From assembly GCA_019693395.1 (NCBI GenBank), contig JAAMXP010003595.1, forward strand, positions 1-29,825: a stretch of DNA of 29,825 nt, in the 5' to 3' direction. The notes below the pieces were generated by a model that saw only the letters and a list, made by a program, of their open reading frames with translations, made no database searches and had not been told where the DNA came from. This DNA is from Ettlia oleoabundans. Lineage: Eukaryota; Chlorophyta; Chlorophyceae; Chlamydomonadales. The position numbers and the translations under genes were made by a program. This document shows positions 1 through 10,868 of the stretch, in pieces; positions within the stretch are counted from its first letter, which is position 1, and each line of letters begins with the position of its first letter.

Positions 1-294
1 AGGCGGGGGGGGCGGAGGTGGGTGCGGTGGTGGCGGCCGTGGACTGGATGGTGGCTTAGGGCTGGGCGATGGAGTTGCTGATGCTAGCTTGCCCAAGGCA
101 TCACATCGTGACGCAGGCAGGCCGTAATGCTGGCAGATGCAGGCGGGACAGACGGGTAGGTGTAGCTGGGTTGTTGAGTCAGCGAGGCGGCAGAAGCGGC
201 AGCCATCGCTGATGCCCTGGCACCCCAGGCCGCCGTTGTAGCACGACGGGTTGAAGCCAAGAAATGAGGCACCAGCCTGGATATTGGGGTTGGC
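1..294 (-). other. Last visible exon of the G8 gene: Cys-rich module followed by (Ser)Pro linker
   Basis: After the acceptor at 296-295 the frame reads a module with nine or more cysteines (YNGGLGCQGISDGCRFC, then CPACICQHYG), followed by SPSPKPPSSPRPPPPHPP running off the left edge. Pro clusters with interspersed Ser are typical hydroxyproline-glycosylation sites in algal and plant wall proteins. There is no stop codon before position 1, so the protein continues. Confidence 0.75.
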
Positions 295-3200
295 CTGCAA
301 GAAATGACCGCAGCACAAACAATCACGTGAAAAGGAAGGGCAGCGCCAGTCAAACTTCGAGCATTGCAGGGTTGCTTCTCTCCAGGCATGCCTGCGCTCA
401 AGCTGCCTTACCGCACCTGTGCAAAGCAGTGTGAAGCGCAGCAGTCACCGCTTTTAGGCAGGTCGGCACAGGTGAGGCTGGTGGGAGGGGTGGCGGCAGG
501 TGAGGGAGGCGATGAGGGTGGAGGTCTTTGCGGAGGTTGGGGAGGTGGCGGCGATGGGCTGCATAGATTGGGAGTGACAGTTGTGGTGGTCAAGGGTTGA
601 GCAACAGGAGGCTTCATGTACTATATAGCAGGCCGACTGGCAAAACAATAAATCTTCCTAAGTATATGGCATGCAGCGATTGGTAAGATGTGCCACGGCA
701 TCTCTGTTGAATGATCACAGCAGCGCAGCACGCACCTTGGCGGCTTGGGAGGAGGAGGTCTCCTTGGGGGTGGAGGGGCGTGCGCTGTGCCGCCGCCACC
801 ACCTCCGCCGCTGCCCTCGCTTCCAGTATCACATGGGGTACGCTCTGCTGTGCTGCAGGCCCGATTTGCACAGCCCACCCAGCCCCAGCAGTCACATCCA
901 AATACTGGGAGGTTGGGGCAGGTGGCTGTCAAATCAAACAGCGGGGGAGGAAGGCGTGCCGCCAGGTATGGGTCGGTGTCTGCATTGCTGGGGGCGCCAC
1001 CAGTGATTGCCGCCAGCCTGGACTCGCATTGAGCCGGTGTGGGGGCTGCAGCTGCGGCGGAAGCGTGGACCACCAGCAGAGAGCACCCGCCTGGGGGGCA
1101 GTAGCCAGTAGCCGGGGCGCCGCCCCAGCCGGCAGCCTGCTGCACCCGCAGAAACAGCAGGCCCGCTGCCACGTCGTGATAATAGCGGGAGCCGGTGCCG
1201 CTTGCTGCTCGCATTTGAGCTAGAGATCCATAGGCTGGTGCCCCTTCCGCGGCGGCATCCTGGTTGCTGCGGAGGAACTCGAGGGAGCCCCGGGTGACGC
1301 CGCCGGCTGCCAGGGGTGTGCCAGGTGGCAGGCACAGCACAGCTTCCACCTCATCGCCAGGCTGGCAGCTGGAGCATTGCACAAAGGCACGGGTGGGAGC
1401 GCCAGTTCCTGCAGCACGGGTGGGAGGTTGAGAGGTTGAACTTCACTGTGCAAGCAGAAAGTTGGCAGGCAACTGCCGCACCACCACAAAATGAACCGTC
1501 TCAGCTGTCGCCCATCAATGAGACACCAGCACCCATGCTGCCTTCCCTCCCAGGGAGGTGTAACTGCTGGCATCCTACCCCGGCTCCCCGGCTTGCCTGT
1601 AATGCCGCCCCATGACAGCAGGTACGATCCAGTCACTGCCGCCTTCACATTGTAATACCGCCCCCCTCTGCCGGACTTGGGAGATAGCTCCACCCCCTGC
1701 AGCCCAGCTAGGCGCTGCTCAGCCAGCCCTGCTGCCCCAGTTCTGCCTGGAGAAAGATTGGCACGTGTGACAACAACGCGCGGTGAGGGGCTGCCGGCTG
1801 CCCAATCCCATGCTCCCACTTCGAGATTGATGTGGTGCTGGGGACAGGCCAGGCCGTATGCTGGGTGCGCTGTGCAGCCAGGAGCAGAGTAGAAGCCAAG
1901 GCTTGTGGCTGGGGAGTGAGGCAGCAAGGTGGCATCAGCATAGCCTGACAGGGATCCATCCAAGTCGTGCAGGGAGGTGGTGACACCTCCGTCACCCACA
2001 GAATCCTGCAGATCACCACAGGGGTACAGGGGTGCTTAACAGTGCGGCTGCTATAGTGAAAGGGTAGAAGTTGGGGCAGTGGGCAGGATTTGTAGCTGTG
2101 CAGCAAGCCAGAGGCAGGCATGAACCGCCTGCCAATCTACATTCATCCTGCGCACTGTTGAGAAATCCTTGCCAGCGAGCCAAAGCAGCAAAACCCACCA
2201 ATCCATGAAGTTTCACGGCCCCCCCGCCCCCCCCCTCCCCACACGCACACCTGCACCACGAATCTGTACGAGCAGCGCTCCGCCTTGAACCCTCGCACAG
2301 TGGTGCCGGCCGCCATCTGAAATATGTTGTGGCTCCTCACAGCAAGCGGGGATGTGCCAGGGGGCCAGCTGCGTGCAATCAAGCCATCAATTTCCAAAGG
2401 GCCATCGTAAAGCTTAAAGCCTGCAAACAGAGAGGCGGCAGGGCATGGCCCGTGGGTTAGCTTTGTACAGACACCTGACACCTCATACCAGCTTTTACTG
2501 GAAACTAGAACACCCTGCACTAACCATTTTCAAGTACAAAACATTGTGCAACAGCTGCCAAATGCGCAGCACCCAGCGTTCATTTTCCCAAAAAGGTACG
2601 CTCCGCAGCAATATGGAAGGCATGGCATCGCCGGGTGCAGCCCACCTGTCATGATACTCGACATGTCCTGAACTCTAACCGCTGATCGGTCCAGCGCTGC
2701 ATCCCAGCGCTGGAACTGCGGAGAGCCATTTGGATCTCCCCTGTTGCCGCTGACGCCTACCAGACTGTATAGGGGCAGGCATTTTAAGCAAGCAGATGGT
2801 CAACGAAGCGAAGCAGCTGAGCCCGTTTGGAGGGATCTCTGCGGGAACCCCTGAAAGTAATCTAGACCTACACAATCACGACTACACACCCCAACACATG
2901 GGCAACTCACAGCAAGTTCTGCATGAAGCTTGTCCCTGGCGTGGACACATGCGTGCCGGTGGTGGCCAGCTGCAGTGCCTCCGCGTTGTCCGCCCAGGCA
3001 GTGTCCACCATTATGAGGCCGCCCAGGCGCACCCACAGACCGGCAGAGAAGCTGCAAGGCAGGTGAAGGCGGAGGGCCAAGAGTGGCGACATTGGATGAG
3101 TAGACAGGTGTAAGAACTAGGCGGTGTTGCAATCAAGCAAGCAGGACGACGCGTGGCAGGGATGGAGGTTAGGTCAGCACCTCACCACCCTGCCGCCATC

Positions 3201-6115
3201 TGGCATTCTTCAATCCCCGTCCCCTGACGCTGCACCCTGCAGGTCCAGCCTAAATCAGAGAGAATGAACCCATGCCCCACCCACCTGTGGTGGCATGTGA
3301 AGTTGACCACCAGCGTCTCCGCAAAGCTTCGGTCGGGATTGCGGGGATTCCAGTTGGCTTGTGGGGAGTTTGGCACCACTGCCGGCACATCCCCATCATC
3401 AACAAAATCAGACTCCATCTCCAGGCACATCCTGTGGGCAGATAGGGGAGTAAGGTGCAGGTAAATATTGGGCTGCCATCTGCAGGCTAACGGAACGTTG
3501 AGGAAGCATAGAGATGCCGGCTTTGTTCCAACTGCCCTGTGGTTGCAAGTTGCAGCAAAGAGAGATGGGAGTGGGCAGTCAGGCAGGAGGACTGCAGCAC
3601 ATGAACAGCCGGCGGGACAGCGGCGAGGATAGTATGAAACCAGTCGGCCAGCCCTCCTGCCCGGCTGCCTGCTTGCCTGCTAGCCACCCAGCCAGCCAAG
3701 CAGGCAGACCACCGACTTGTGCAGGAAAACACAGCCACAAGATCACCCACCCTGATCCCGCCTACCTGCAGCTGTGCGCGCTGTTGTTGGCAAAGCGCTG
3801 CAGCGGTGTCTCGTGGGGTCGCAGCCCCGGCCAGCGTGCCTGGCTGAGCCCTCTGGGTGCCAGCCGGGTGTGAACAAAGAAGCCCCAACCCTCTGTGGCA
3901 GCCGCCACATTGCCTTCGAAAGTATTGTCTGGATTTGTGATCCAAAATACGGAGAGGTCTCCATTGGCTCCGACACGGTCTGAGCCCAGCCTAGCGCCCT
4001 GGGTTTTGGCGCGTACCAACAGTCCAAGGTTGCCCCGCAGCACATTGTCCCACTCAGCTCCATCCTGAATGAGGTTTTTGGTGCAAAGTTTAAGAGGTAA
4101 ATGCTGCGCGGCACCACATGAAGAGGGGTAATGACTGCTGAACAACAAAACACAAGGGTTATGAAGGCCAACCTGAGCAGAGGGAAAGACTGCAGCAGTA
4201 AACTCCCCGAGCACCACACAGCATCACAGCACACGCACCTCCAGGAAGAAAGCGTGGCCCGCCACGTCAACAGCCACGTTGCCCTCAAGCAGTACGCCCT
4301 GAATTGGGGGAGGGTACGTGCAAGTGCTGGCGCAGGCCAGTGAGCAGACAGTGCATGCCCCAACATTGGCAGGACTCGGAAACTCTTGTGAACCGCACCT
4401 ACGCAAGGGCTGACGCAGGAGGCGGAAGGACGAGGAAGGAAGTTACGTTTTTCCACCATCTCTCCTACCAGAGTAGGCAGTGCTCCTATGTACCTGCGTG
4501 CCGTGGATGGTGATGGCCCGGAAGTTGGAATCATGCACAGCACTAGCTCGCAGGTAGGTGCCAGCTGGCACGCGTGCCGCCATATGGAAGTGAACTGGGT
4601 AGCGCCCAACTGCATCCGCCTGCCCGCAGTTGGCAAACTCCACGCCTTCAACGTGATAAGCTGAGCAGATCAATGAGGCAGGGGCAGAAGGAAGTGAGGA
4701 AAGGCATGTCAAGAGGGAATGGGAAGGCGGTGAAAGTGGAGAAGTGCATTGGCAGCCATCAACAGTACAAGCTGTTCGTGACACATCACCAAGCTGATTT
4801 GCTTGCATACCAGGCCAAGCCAGCACGACCCACCAGCACATGGCCAAGCAGAACACCTTCAGGAGGTGCCCTGCAGCTTCGGCGGCTCACCCGCAAAGTT
4901 TTCAAACACGATGGTGTGGCAGCCAATTCCAGGCAGGTCGTTTGCACCCACAATGCGGATGCTGCGGGACAGGAGGGCCACCTACAGGAGGCAGCAGCAG
5001 CAGTGCGGGGAGGGAGGCAGACAGAGGACAGGATTTAGCGATCCAAAGGTGTCTTGGAAAGTATGTCGCTTGTCCCAAGATCTGCTGTGGACACATGCCA
5101 GTCACACTGACATGACACCAGCAGGCGGCAGCTGCCGCTGCAGCGGCACCGGTGGCACCAACGCCACCAGGGGAGGTTGCAGCAGTGGCAGCATGGCCCA
5201 CTCACCTCTGCCCGTTCGTCCACTCCCTCTGTGACCTGTCCGAAATGCATGAAGCGCAGCGGCGGTTGCACTTGAACTTGGGATCCACTGACTGACACGA
5301 CTTCCACCCTCTCGGTCTGGTAGGGGTCGAAATCTGTTGAAGCAATTGCCAGCTCATCTCCAGGTGCCCAGCTGGCGATGGCCTGGGTGCTGAGCTGGAG
5401 CATGGTGGCGCCTGCTGCTGCCGTGGCTGCCAGGCGTGTCCAGGGAGTGTCGAGGCCCTTGCTGCCATGCAGCTGCAGGAGGAAAGCCAGCCGTGACAAA
5501 AGAAGTAGGGACTCTATATGTATATGAGAAGCGGAAGAGCACGATGGTTTGAGGTAGGGGCAATATTGCAGGGGAGAAACTTGCAGTGAAGGTGGGCTGC
5601 TATGAGAGCCAAATGCGGCGGCATGGAGCAGTGGAATATGCGGCTGTATTGGCACACACAACAGAAAGTTATAAAAGGCTAACCTCAAGGGCTCCTCCCG
5701 CCATCACCGCCAGCGCCTTGCGTCCCGCCTGCGGGTGCACTGCGCCGTTACGGAGCATGATGGTGGCTGTGACGTTGGCTGGCAGGGGGCAGGCCTGCGA
5801 GCCTGCTTGCAGCGTGCCGTCAGCCTCCACCACGATCCAATCGGCTAGTAGACTGGACGGGCTCTCAGAGGAAAGAAACAGGTTCCCGCGGACCGTCACG
5901 CCGCCAGTCACGTTTACAACCCCCTCAATTAGCGCCCGCTCGCCAGCAGGCAGCTCCCAACCTCCGGGGAACTGACGCACTTCTCCAGGCACCACGCGCA
6001 TGTTGAGGCTGCTGATATGTCCTTGATAAGGTGCAGGGCAGTCTCCCAGGGCGGGGCCCGCCATGGTGGCAACCACGGCCAACAGCAGCGGCAAGCGCAA
6101 GGCGGCGGTGGCCAT
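1..6115 (-). CDS. Secreted G8-domain / right-handed beta-helix protein (CEMIP/TMEM2-like) with Cys-rich, Pro-rich algal tail; 3' end outside window
   Basis: Exons, all joining in phase: 6115-5684, 5472-5206, 4981-4891, 4660-4494, 4298-4239, 4064-3766, 3431-3285, 3051-2911, 2764-2646, 2420-2251, 2005-1597 (or 1579), 1408-736, 558-417, 294 to the window edge. About 1137 residues are visible. Residues 1-24 form a signal peptide (hydrophobic core, likely cut after ALG). Residues about 40-230 hold the G8 domain; its hallmark GGALE|LHG junction spans exons 1 and 2. The motif GRYPVHFHM (about 282-290) and the following GVLLEGNVAVDVAGHAFFLE and DGAEWDN segments match the parallel beta-helix core of CEMIP, TMEM2 and PKHD1L1. 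A DLDGSLSG element lies near 645. From about 895 the protein changes to Cys-rich modules (for example GCDCWGWVGC) separated by PPPPRRPPPPKPP and SPSPPPP linkers, a style known from green-algal wall glycoproteins. No transmembrane segment is seen, so secretion or wall attachment is inferred. Some animal relatives act on hyaluronan; the substrate here is unknown. Confidence 0.88.
736..1408 (-). other. Exon 12 of the G8 gene: end of the beta-helix part, first Cys module and first polyproline linker
   Basis: This 673-nt exon holds the change in protein style. Its first half (CSSCQPGDEVEAVLC, GSRYYHDVAAGLLFLRV, YCPPGGCS) still resembles the end of CEMIP/TMEM2-type ectodomains. Then come a Cys-rich module (about residues 895-960), a run of seven glycines and a PPPP-rich linker up to the donor at 735-734. 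The reading frame stays open past that donor to 621, but the phase-2 join to 558 gives the continuing Ser-Pro-rich frame. Confidence 0.7.
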
Positions 6116-7557
6116 GGCGGCGACGTACAGATGGGGAACGGCGACTGTGTAAGGCCGGCTACCCTTCCAGTAAGCTTTGCGGGCTACGATCCGTGTGGAG
6201 GGAACTCAGGAGCACAAGTCGGAAGACTCCGCTCAGGAACCCCCATGTGGATGATGCCACTGAGATTCGGGAGCGAAGCCCGCTCGGAAGGCGTGAGTAA
6301 CACTTCAAACGTCTGAAATGCGGGATCTGGAGGAAGCGGTCAACATTGGGCGCTCCGGGCGAAGCCGCGTGTGCAGGCAGGTGCCTCAGCAGCTTCAGCC
6401 AGGGGCCACCTCCAGGGTGCTGTGCAGGGCATCCTCGGCCCTTATAAAACGAAACACTATTGTCAGACAGATACAGAGACGTTCTCAAACAACAAGAATC
6501 GCCACCAACTTGGTGCCTGTCGTATTATTGCCGTACAACCCCCTCCCAAGAGGGACCCAACAACGTACCCCACGGCTGCAACGCTTGCTCTGTTTAGCCT
6601 GCTCGCATAGTATGCCTACGCTTCCAAAAGTCTGCTGCAATGGTCAATCGTTACAAATTCATGGACGCTAGACATGGACTAGTGGTGGAAGAAGAGGGTT
6701 TGGGGCAGGACCAGTGTACGAACCACCGCATGAGCAGGGGGTGGCATCAACAGCAGTGACACTTTGCACAACTGCAAAAGAACACACTTTCAAGCATTCA
6801 AGGGGGCAGGGAGAAATCAGATGGACGCATCTGGGTAAATGAGAATGTGACGTGACGCGATGAAATGGCCACAGCAGGCGGGGCTGGATTGCAAGCTGGT
6901 GCTCTGAGTCGCTGCTTGAGAGTGGCAAGACTCAAAATGAGAGCGCACTCCTTAGATGGCGCGGCAAATGTGTGTTTTGATTTTGAGAGGAATGAAGCCG
7001 GCAGCATGCGGCAGGTCCGCAAGACATCATGATTTGAGGGAACGAAACAGCCGGGTATGGTAGGGGCGAACAAAAATGTGTGGGCAGACACTTACATTCA
7101 TTCAAAGGCAGAAGGAGGGTTGGCTGGCCATCGACAGGAACTCACTGTTGGCACCTGTGCAGCACAGCACACACGCTCGAGGAGACAAATGGTCGGGGAG
7201 GAAAGGCTTTTTGGAACGGGCAAGGGGACACAGCAATGCCAGGACCCTGGTACACCCACAGTGTTGGTTGCTGGAAAAAGGCTGGAGCGAAGAAACGAAA
7301 AAGTGTTTGTTGAAACGGGGGCTGTCTTGATGTTGTGCAGGAAACAGCTGAGCAGAAAATAGAATGCTAGATGCAGAGGCCACAGGATAAGGCGAAATGA
7401 AAGCGAAAAAATAGGGCCAGCAGCCGCCAAGATAGGGGGCGGCTGCCGGCAGTCGCAAGTCACCGGCCAATCGTGCATTGTAAAGGCGCCCAGGCGTGCG
7501 TGCCTCAAGCGCAACGCCGCCGCTGCTGCCGCAACGTGCGCGCAGGAGCTGTTTTGA
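6116..7557. other. Intergenic: 5' region of the G8 gene and 3' region of the DUF789 gene
   Basis: No coding exon is recognised in these 1.44 kb. A TATAAG-like element on the minus strand (6446-6441) lies about 325 bp upstream of the G8 start and could be its core promoter. On the minus strand TGTAA occurs at 7096-7092 and 6655-6651; either could be the DUF789 polyadenylation signal. Open frames here are short, overlap on both strands and show no familiar domain. Confidence 0.5.
7092..7096 (-). terminator. Candidate polyadenylation signal TGTAA of the DUF789 gene
   Basis: TGTAA on the minus strand about 460 nt after the DUF789 stop codon at 7558. TGTAA is the common green-algal polyadenylation signal. 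A second copy at 6655-6651 is the alternative. Only motif and orientation support the call. Confidence 0.35.
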
Positions 7558-9802
7558 TTACCTGCCCCCGCGATGGTGGTGGAAACCTCCAGTAGGCAGC
7601 GGGCGATACATCTGGCTCATGAAATCAAAGTCAGGGAGCTGCACCTTGCGCCGCTCAATCCAGGACCCCGCTGCTGCAACCATGGGCAGATGCTGGCGCT
7701 GGAGGTTCCAGTCATCCACCCATGTGGAGCCTGACACCTTGTAGGGCATGAAGGCAAAGGGCCGCAGGCAGGCGACTGACACTGGCGGTGAAGGCAGCTT
7801 CGCGTGGCTGGTTGGGGCGCCGGCATCCAGGCTGGCGCGCGACAGCTGGCAGACCAATGCAGAGACGCTGGAGCTGGTGCTGTGGGGTCTTGATGCGGCG
7901 CTGCTGAACATGCTGCTGGGAGAGGCGGGCAGCGAGTTGACATTGAGCTCAGCTGCCACCGCAGCCATCGCCTGCCGCTGTCGCTGCTGCTCCTGCTGTG
8001 CAGCGGCCAGGGCTGACAGCGTATTGGCCAGCAGCGCCTGCCGTGCTACCTCAGTGCGCCAAGCCACCGCAGCAGCGCCAATGGGATCCAGCAGTGGCGG
8101 CAGCGGCGCGATGCTGCACAAGTCTGCCGTTGTGACGTGCAGCCGCTGCTGGGGCACCGCCAGCGAGTGGAAGGTTAGGAAGTTGGCCTGTAGGTCCCGG
8201 GAAGCAGCTGGGTCGGGCACGCTGGGCACCCTGCAGGCGGCATTGGAGCAGACGTGGGCAAATACGTCGCAAGGAGTGCGACACACTGCGCGTTGAGACC
8301 CACAAGCATAGCGATGGGTGTGATTTGCAAACGTATATGTCGGCACACATCAAGCTTGCCATGGCTGAGACTCAGGCGGAATTCAAGAAAGCCCAAGCTC
8401 CTCGCAATAGCACCATCAAATGCTGCAGGACGGCCACTCACCGGTAAATTGGCACCCAGGTGACTGCAAACCAGGATGTTGGGTGCAAGTCGCGCGTGTC
8501 GAGCGTCAGCAGCTCCGGACACTGCTCAGCCAGCTCCAAGATCTTATCGTGCAGTGGCTGGCGCAGGTGCGGCCTCTCCACCTCCATGTACTCGAACAGC
8601 GGCTGCGTGGGCTCCCCCAGGTTGTGCTGCTTCTGCAGCACGCTGCCGCGAACAGCCCGGCGAGCCAGCCGTGCCGCCACAGCCATGGGACTGTCCTTGC
8701 ATGCCTCCTCGCTGTCGCTATCGCTGTTAGTGGATGCGGTGGATGCGGCGCTGCTTGTGCAGGCACTGCTGGTGCTGCAGCTGTCCACACCAACGCAATC
8801 TACTGACTCGCTGCCCTCATTCTCGTCTTCGCTGCAATAGCTGCTCACAGCCGCGCTGCTGGAGCTGTTGGGTATCCGCCTGCGTTGGCGCACAAAAAAA
8901 GGGAGAAATGTTGTTGCAGTCAAGACTGTAAAGTTTGGTGGGAAGCGCAGACAGGAGCGAAGCCCTGGTGGCGGGAAGTGCAGACAGGAGTACGAGAAGC
9001 CGACGAGAATCAGCATTGCGAGAAGCAAACTCAGGTCTCGGGGCGTGTGCTCAGGAGGCACTGTAAAGGGGGCATGCATCTAAAGCTTCCACCGCACCTG
9101 GTATGGTCTGCGCCAAACAGCTGCAGTCCTGAGAGGTGGGGGGTGTAGCACTGGATGACCTGCAGCAAGGCGGTGTATATGACAGCAGCGAGTAAGCGCA
9201 GGCCAGCAGCAAGCCGAGCGGGTGCTGCCAGCCTACGTGCAGCAACCGCACGCTTATCCCAGCCGCACTGCAATGCGTAGCGCACCTCCTGCCAGACACC
9301 ATCCACGTTTATGCGCAGGGGAACTTCACAGCCATATGCGCTCCACGCCTCGTAGCTTTGCCTGCAGCCAGTGCAGCAGCGCAACCAGTCTGTGAGCGGC
9401 GGCATTTGGCGGCTGCTGCCGGCAGGTGCTACAGAGGCATCGTGGGCCATCTGGCAATGCTTAGGCGCAGTTCAGAGTTGGTGACGGTTGGTTGCGCAGC
9501 AATCTGAGTGCTGCAGCTGTCATGGGCTCACCAGAGGTCCTGCAGCGTAAAATAGCTGCCGCCAGTGCTGGAGGGGCTATCCAGGTCGCTATACTGCAGG
9601 GAATGGGACCCAAGATCGCCATTAGCGCCCTGTAACTGCTGGCACGCGGGGCGCTCGCTGAGCACTGGCTGAGCACCCGGCTTACCTGGGCATAAGTCGG
9701 CACCGTGGGAGCGGCGTGCAGCAGCACACTCTGCAGGTTGCTGAGAACGTTGGGATGGGAACGGGGCGCCTGCCTCCTTCCTGCCTTGTGAGCGCCCCTC
9801 AT
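7558..9802 (-). CDS. DUF789 family protein
   Basis: Exons 9802-9686, 9629-9532, 9361-9098, 8879-8442 and 8230-7558 join in phase to give 529 residues. Family signatures appear in the expected order: SNLQSVLLHAAPTVP near residue 20 (plant members have a similar SNL...TP.VPA segment), LQDLW|QSYEAWSAYG across the exon 2/3 join, YTPHLSGLQLF near 150, then LFEYMEVERPHLRQPLHDKI, DLHPTSWFAVTWVPIYR, LQANFLTFHSL and, near the C-terminus, FMPYKVSGSTW. Plant members carry matching words (VPYLSGIQLY, SSWISVAWYPIYRIP, FLTYHSL). Between the blocks lies an acidic Ser-rich stretch (about residues 162-225). No signal peptide or membrane segment is evident. The biochemical role of DUF789 is not known. The start is the first ATG in the frame carrying the SNLQ block. 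The first intron is only 56 bp. Confidence 0.88.
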
Positions 9803-10046
9803 GGCCAAGCCGCCACAGCAGATAGCGGGCGCTTGACTGAGCACAGATGCTGCTAAATGTGTAGCGGAAGGTGAAACGCAGTAAAAGAACAGCGAGAGAG
9901 GTCACCGAGGGACTTGCTGTCAGAAAGGGCGCGGGTGTTTAGGACAGGTGCGCCGGGGGTGCGCAGACTGGGTGCTACCTAAATCAAGGTCTACACAAGG
10001 GCCAACCCAAACAAGTGTGACGCGAGATCGGCCGGGACTCGCGGGT

Positions 10047-10199
10047 TCACTCGCCCTGCTTCCAGTCCGACCCAGGCGCCCCCGGAGCATCCCAGCATGA
10101 TGCATATGGCGATCTTGCAGAGGATATATTTACGTTTGCACGCCTTGATGTAAGGCGCTGCACAATGATGGGTGCACCGATTGCCAGCACCCAGCTCAT
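10047..10199 (-). CDS. Possible small ORF, unrecognised (50 aa)
   Basis: An ATG-started frame of 50 codons begins MSWVLAIGAPIIVQRLTSRR: a short hydrophobic stretch followed by basic residues, as in some small membrane or organelle proteins. It ends with a polar tail (GSDWKQGE). A GTAAAT after codon 22 could be a splice donor, making this a first exon only. There is no homology I can name and no clear promoter, so it may be chance. Confidence 0.15.
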   Translation of the reverse strand: MSWVLAIGAPIIVQRLTSRRANVNISSARSPYASCWDAPGAPGSDWKQGE

Positions 10200-10780
10200 T
10201 GGCCCTTTAGATCGCTCTATGGTGTAGATATCTGCACAGCGGCGCTGCCAGCAACTGCGTAAATCATGTTGGAAGCAGTTCAGCATTTCCGTGCCGAGAC
10301 TCCGGGAGCTGCTGCCGTCGGGCAGTTGAAAGCCCCGCCGGCTTGCACCTATCCTTGCCCGCTGAGCAGCGTCTCGTATCCTGCGTGTCCTTGGGGCCCG
10401 TTGCTATGCTGCGATTGCTATCAGAACCAACAGGCGGCTTTGCAAAACATTTGCTTGCATGTGGGACAACTTGCAGCAGGCAGAGGGGTTGCACAACGTG
10501 TGTTAATGCGGGCGGGGCTTTCAGTTGCAGGCGGGGCAGGCAAAGCGTGGTGCAGTGTATGCGGTCCCTGTATTGCCCCGTTGTAGCGTAGCATGACGTC
10601 ATCTGCTTGCCAGAACTCGTCCTTGGATCACGAATCAGTTTGTCTGACCCAGTCCAGCCTGCAAACGTCCAACTTTCATCCCCTGAGCCTGCCGCTGTGG
10701 TTCTTCGCTTCCCTCGAGGTTTTGCCTCCCTTGGGGCTAATCGCTGGGCGTAACCTGATGATCTCGCAACTGTTCGTTTA

Positions 10781-10868
10781 AGGGTGCAAGCTATGAACAT
10801 GGAAATATGTCATTTGTCAAGTGGTCTCCTAGGTTAGCTGAACTAGCAGTCAGCAGCACTTGCACCCT
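10781..10868. repeat. 10-bp inverted repeat, spacer 68 bp
   Basis: AGGGTGCAAG at 10781-10790 is matched by its exact complement CTTGCACCCT at 10859-10868. It could form a stem in DNA or RNA. It lies in an otherwise featureless intergenic region. I could not match the stretch to tRNA, U1, U2, U4, U5 or U6 snRNA landmarks. Confidence 0.35.

Noticed and set aside
3743..4651. Minus-strand frame of 302 codons inside the G8 gene
   Set aside because: It is in a different frame from the conserved beta-helix exons and crosses clear introns. The G8 exon model explains the region.
7558..7566. Possible splice donor (GGCAG|GTAATC) overlapping the DUF789 stop codon
   Set aside because: DUF789 proteins normally end soon after the SGSTW block, and no further conserved exon is seen to the left.
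10264..10800. Minus-strand frame of 178 codons and overlapping plus-strand frame of 106 codons
   Set aside because: Both strands are open at once, composition is mixed, and neither shows a familiar motif. Neither has a convincing promoter or splice partner.
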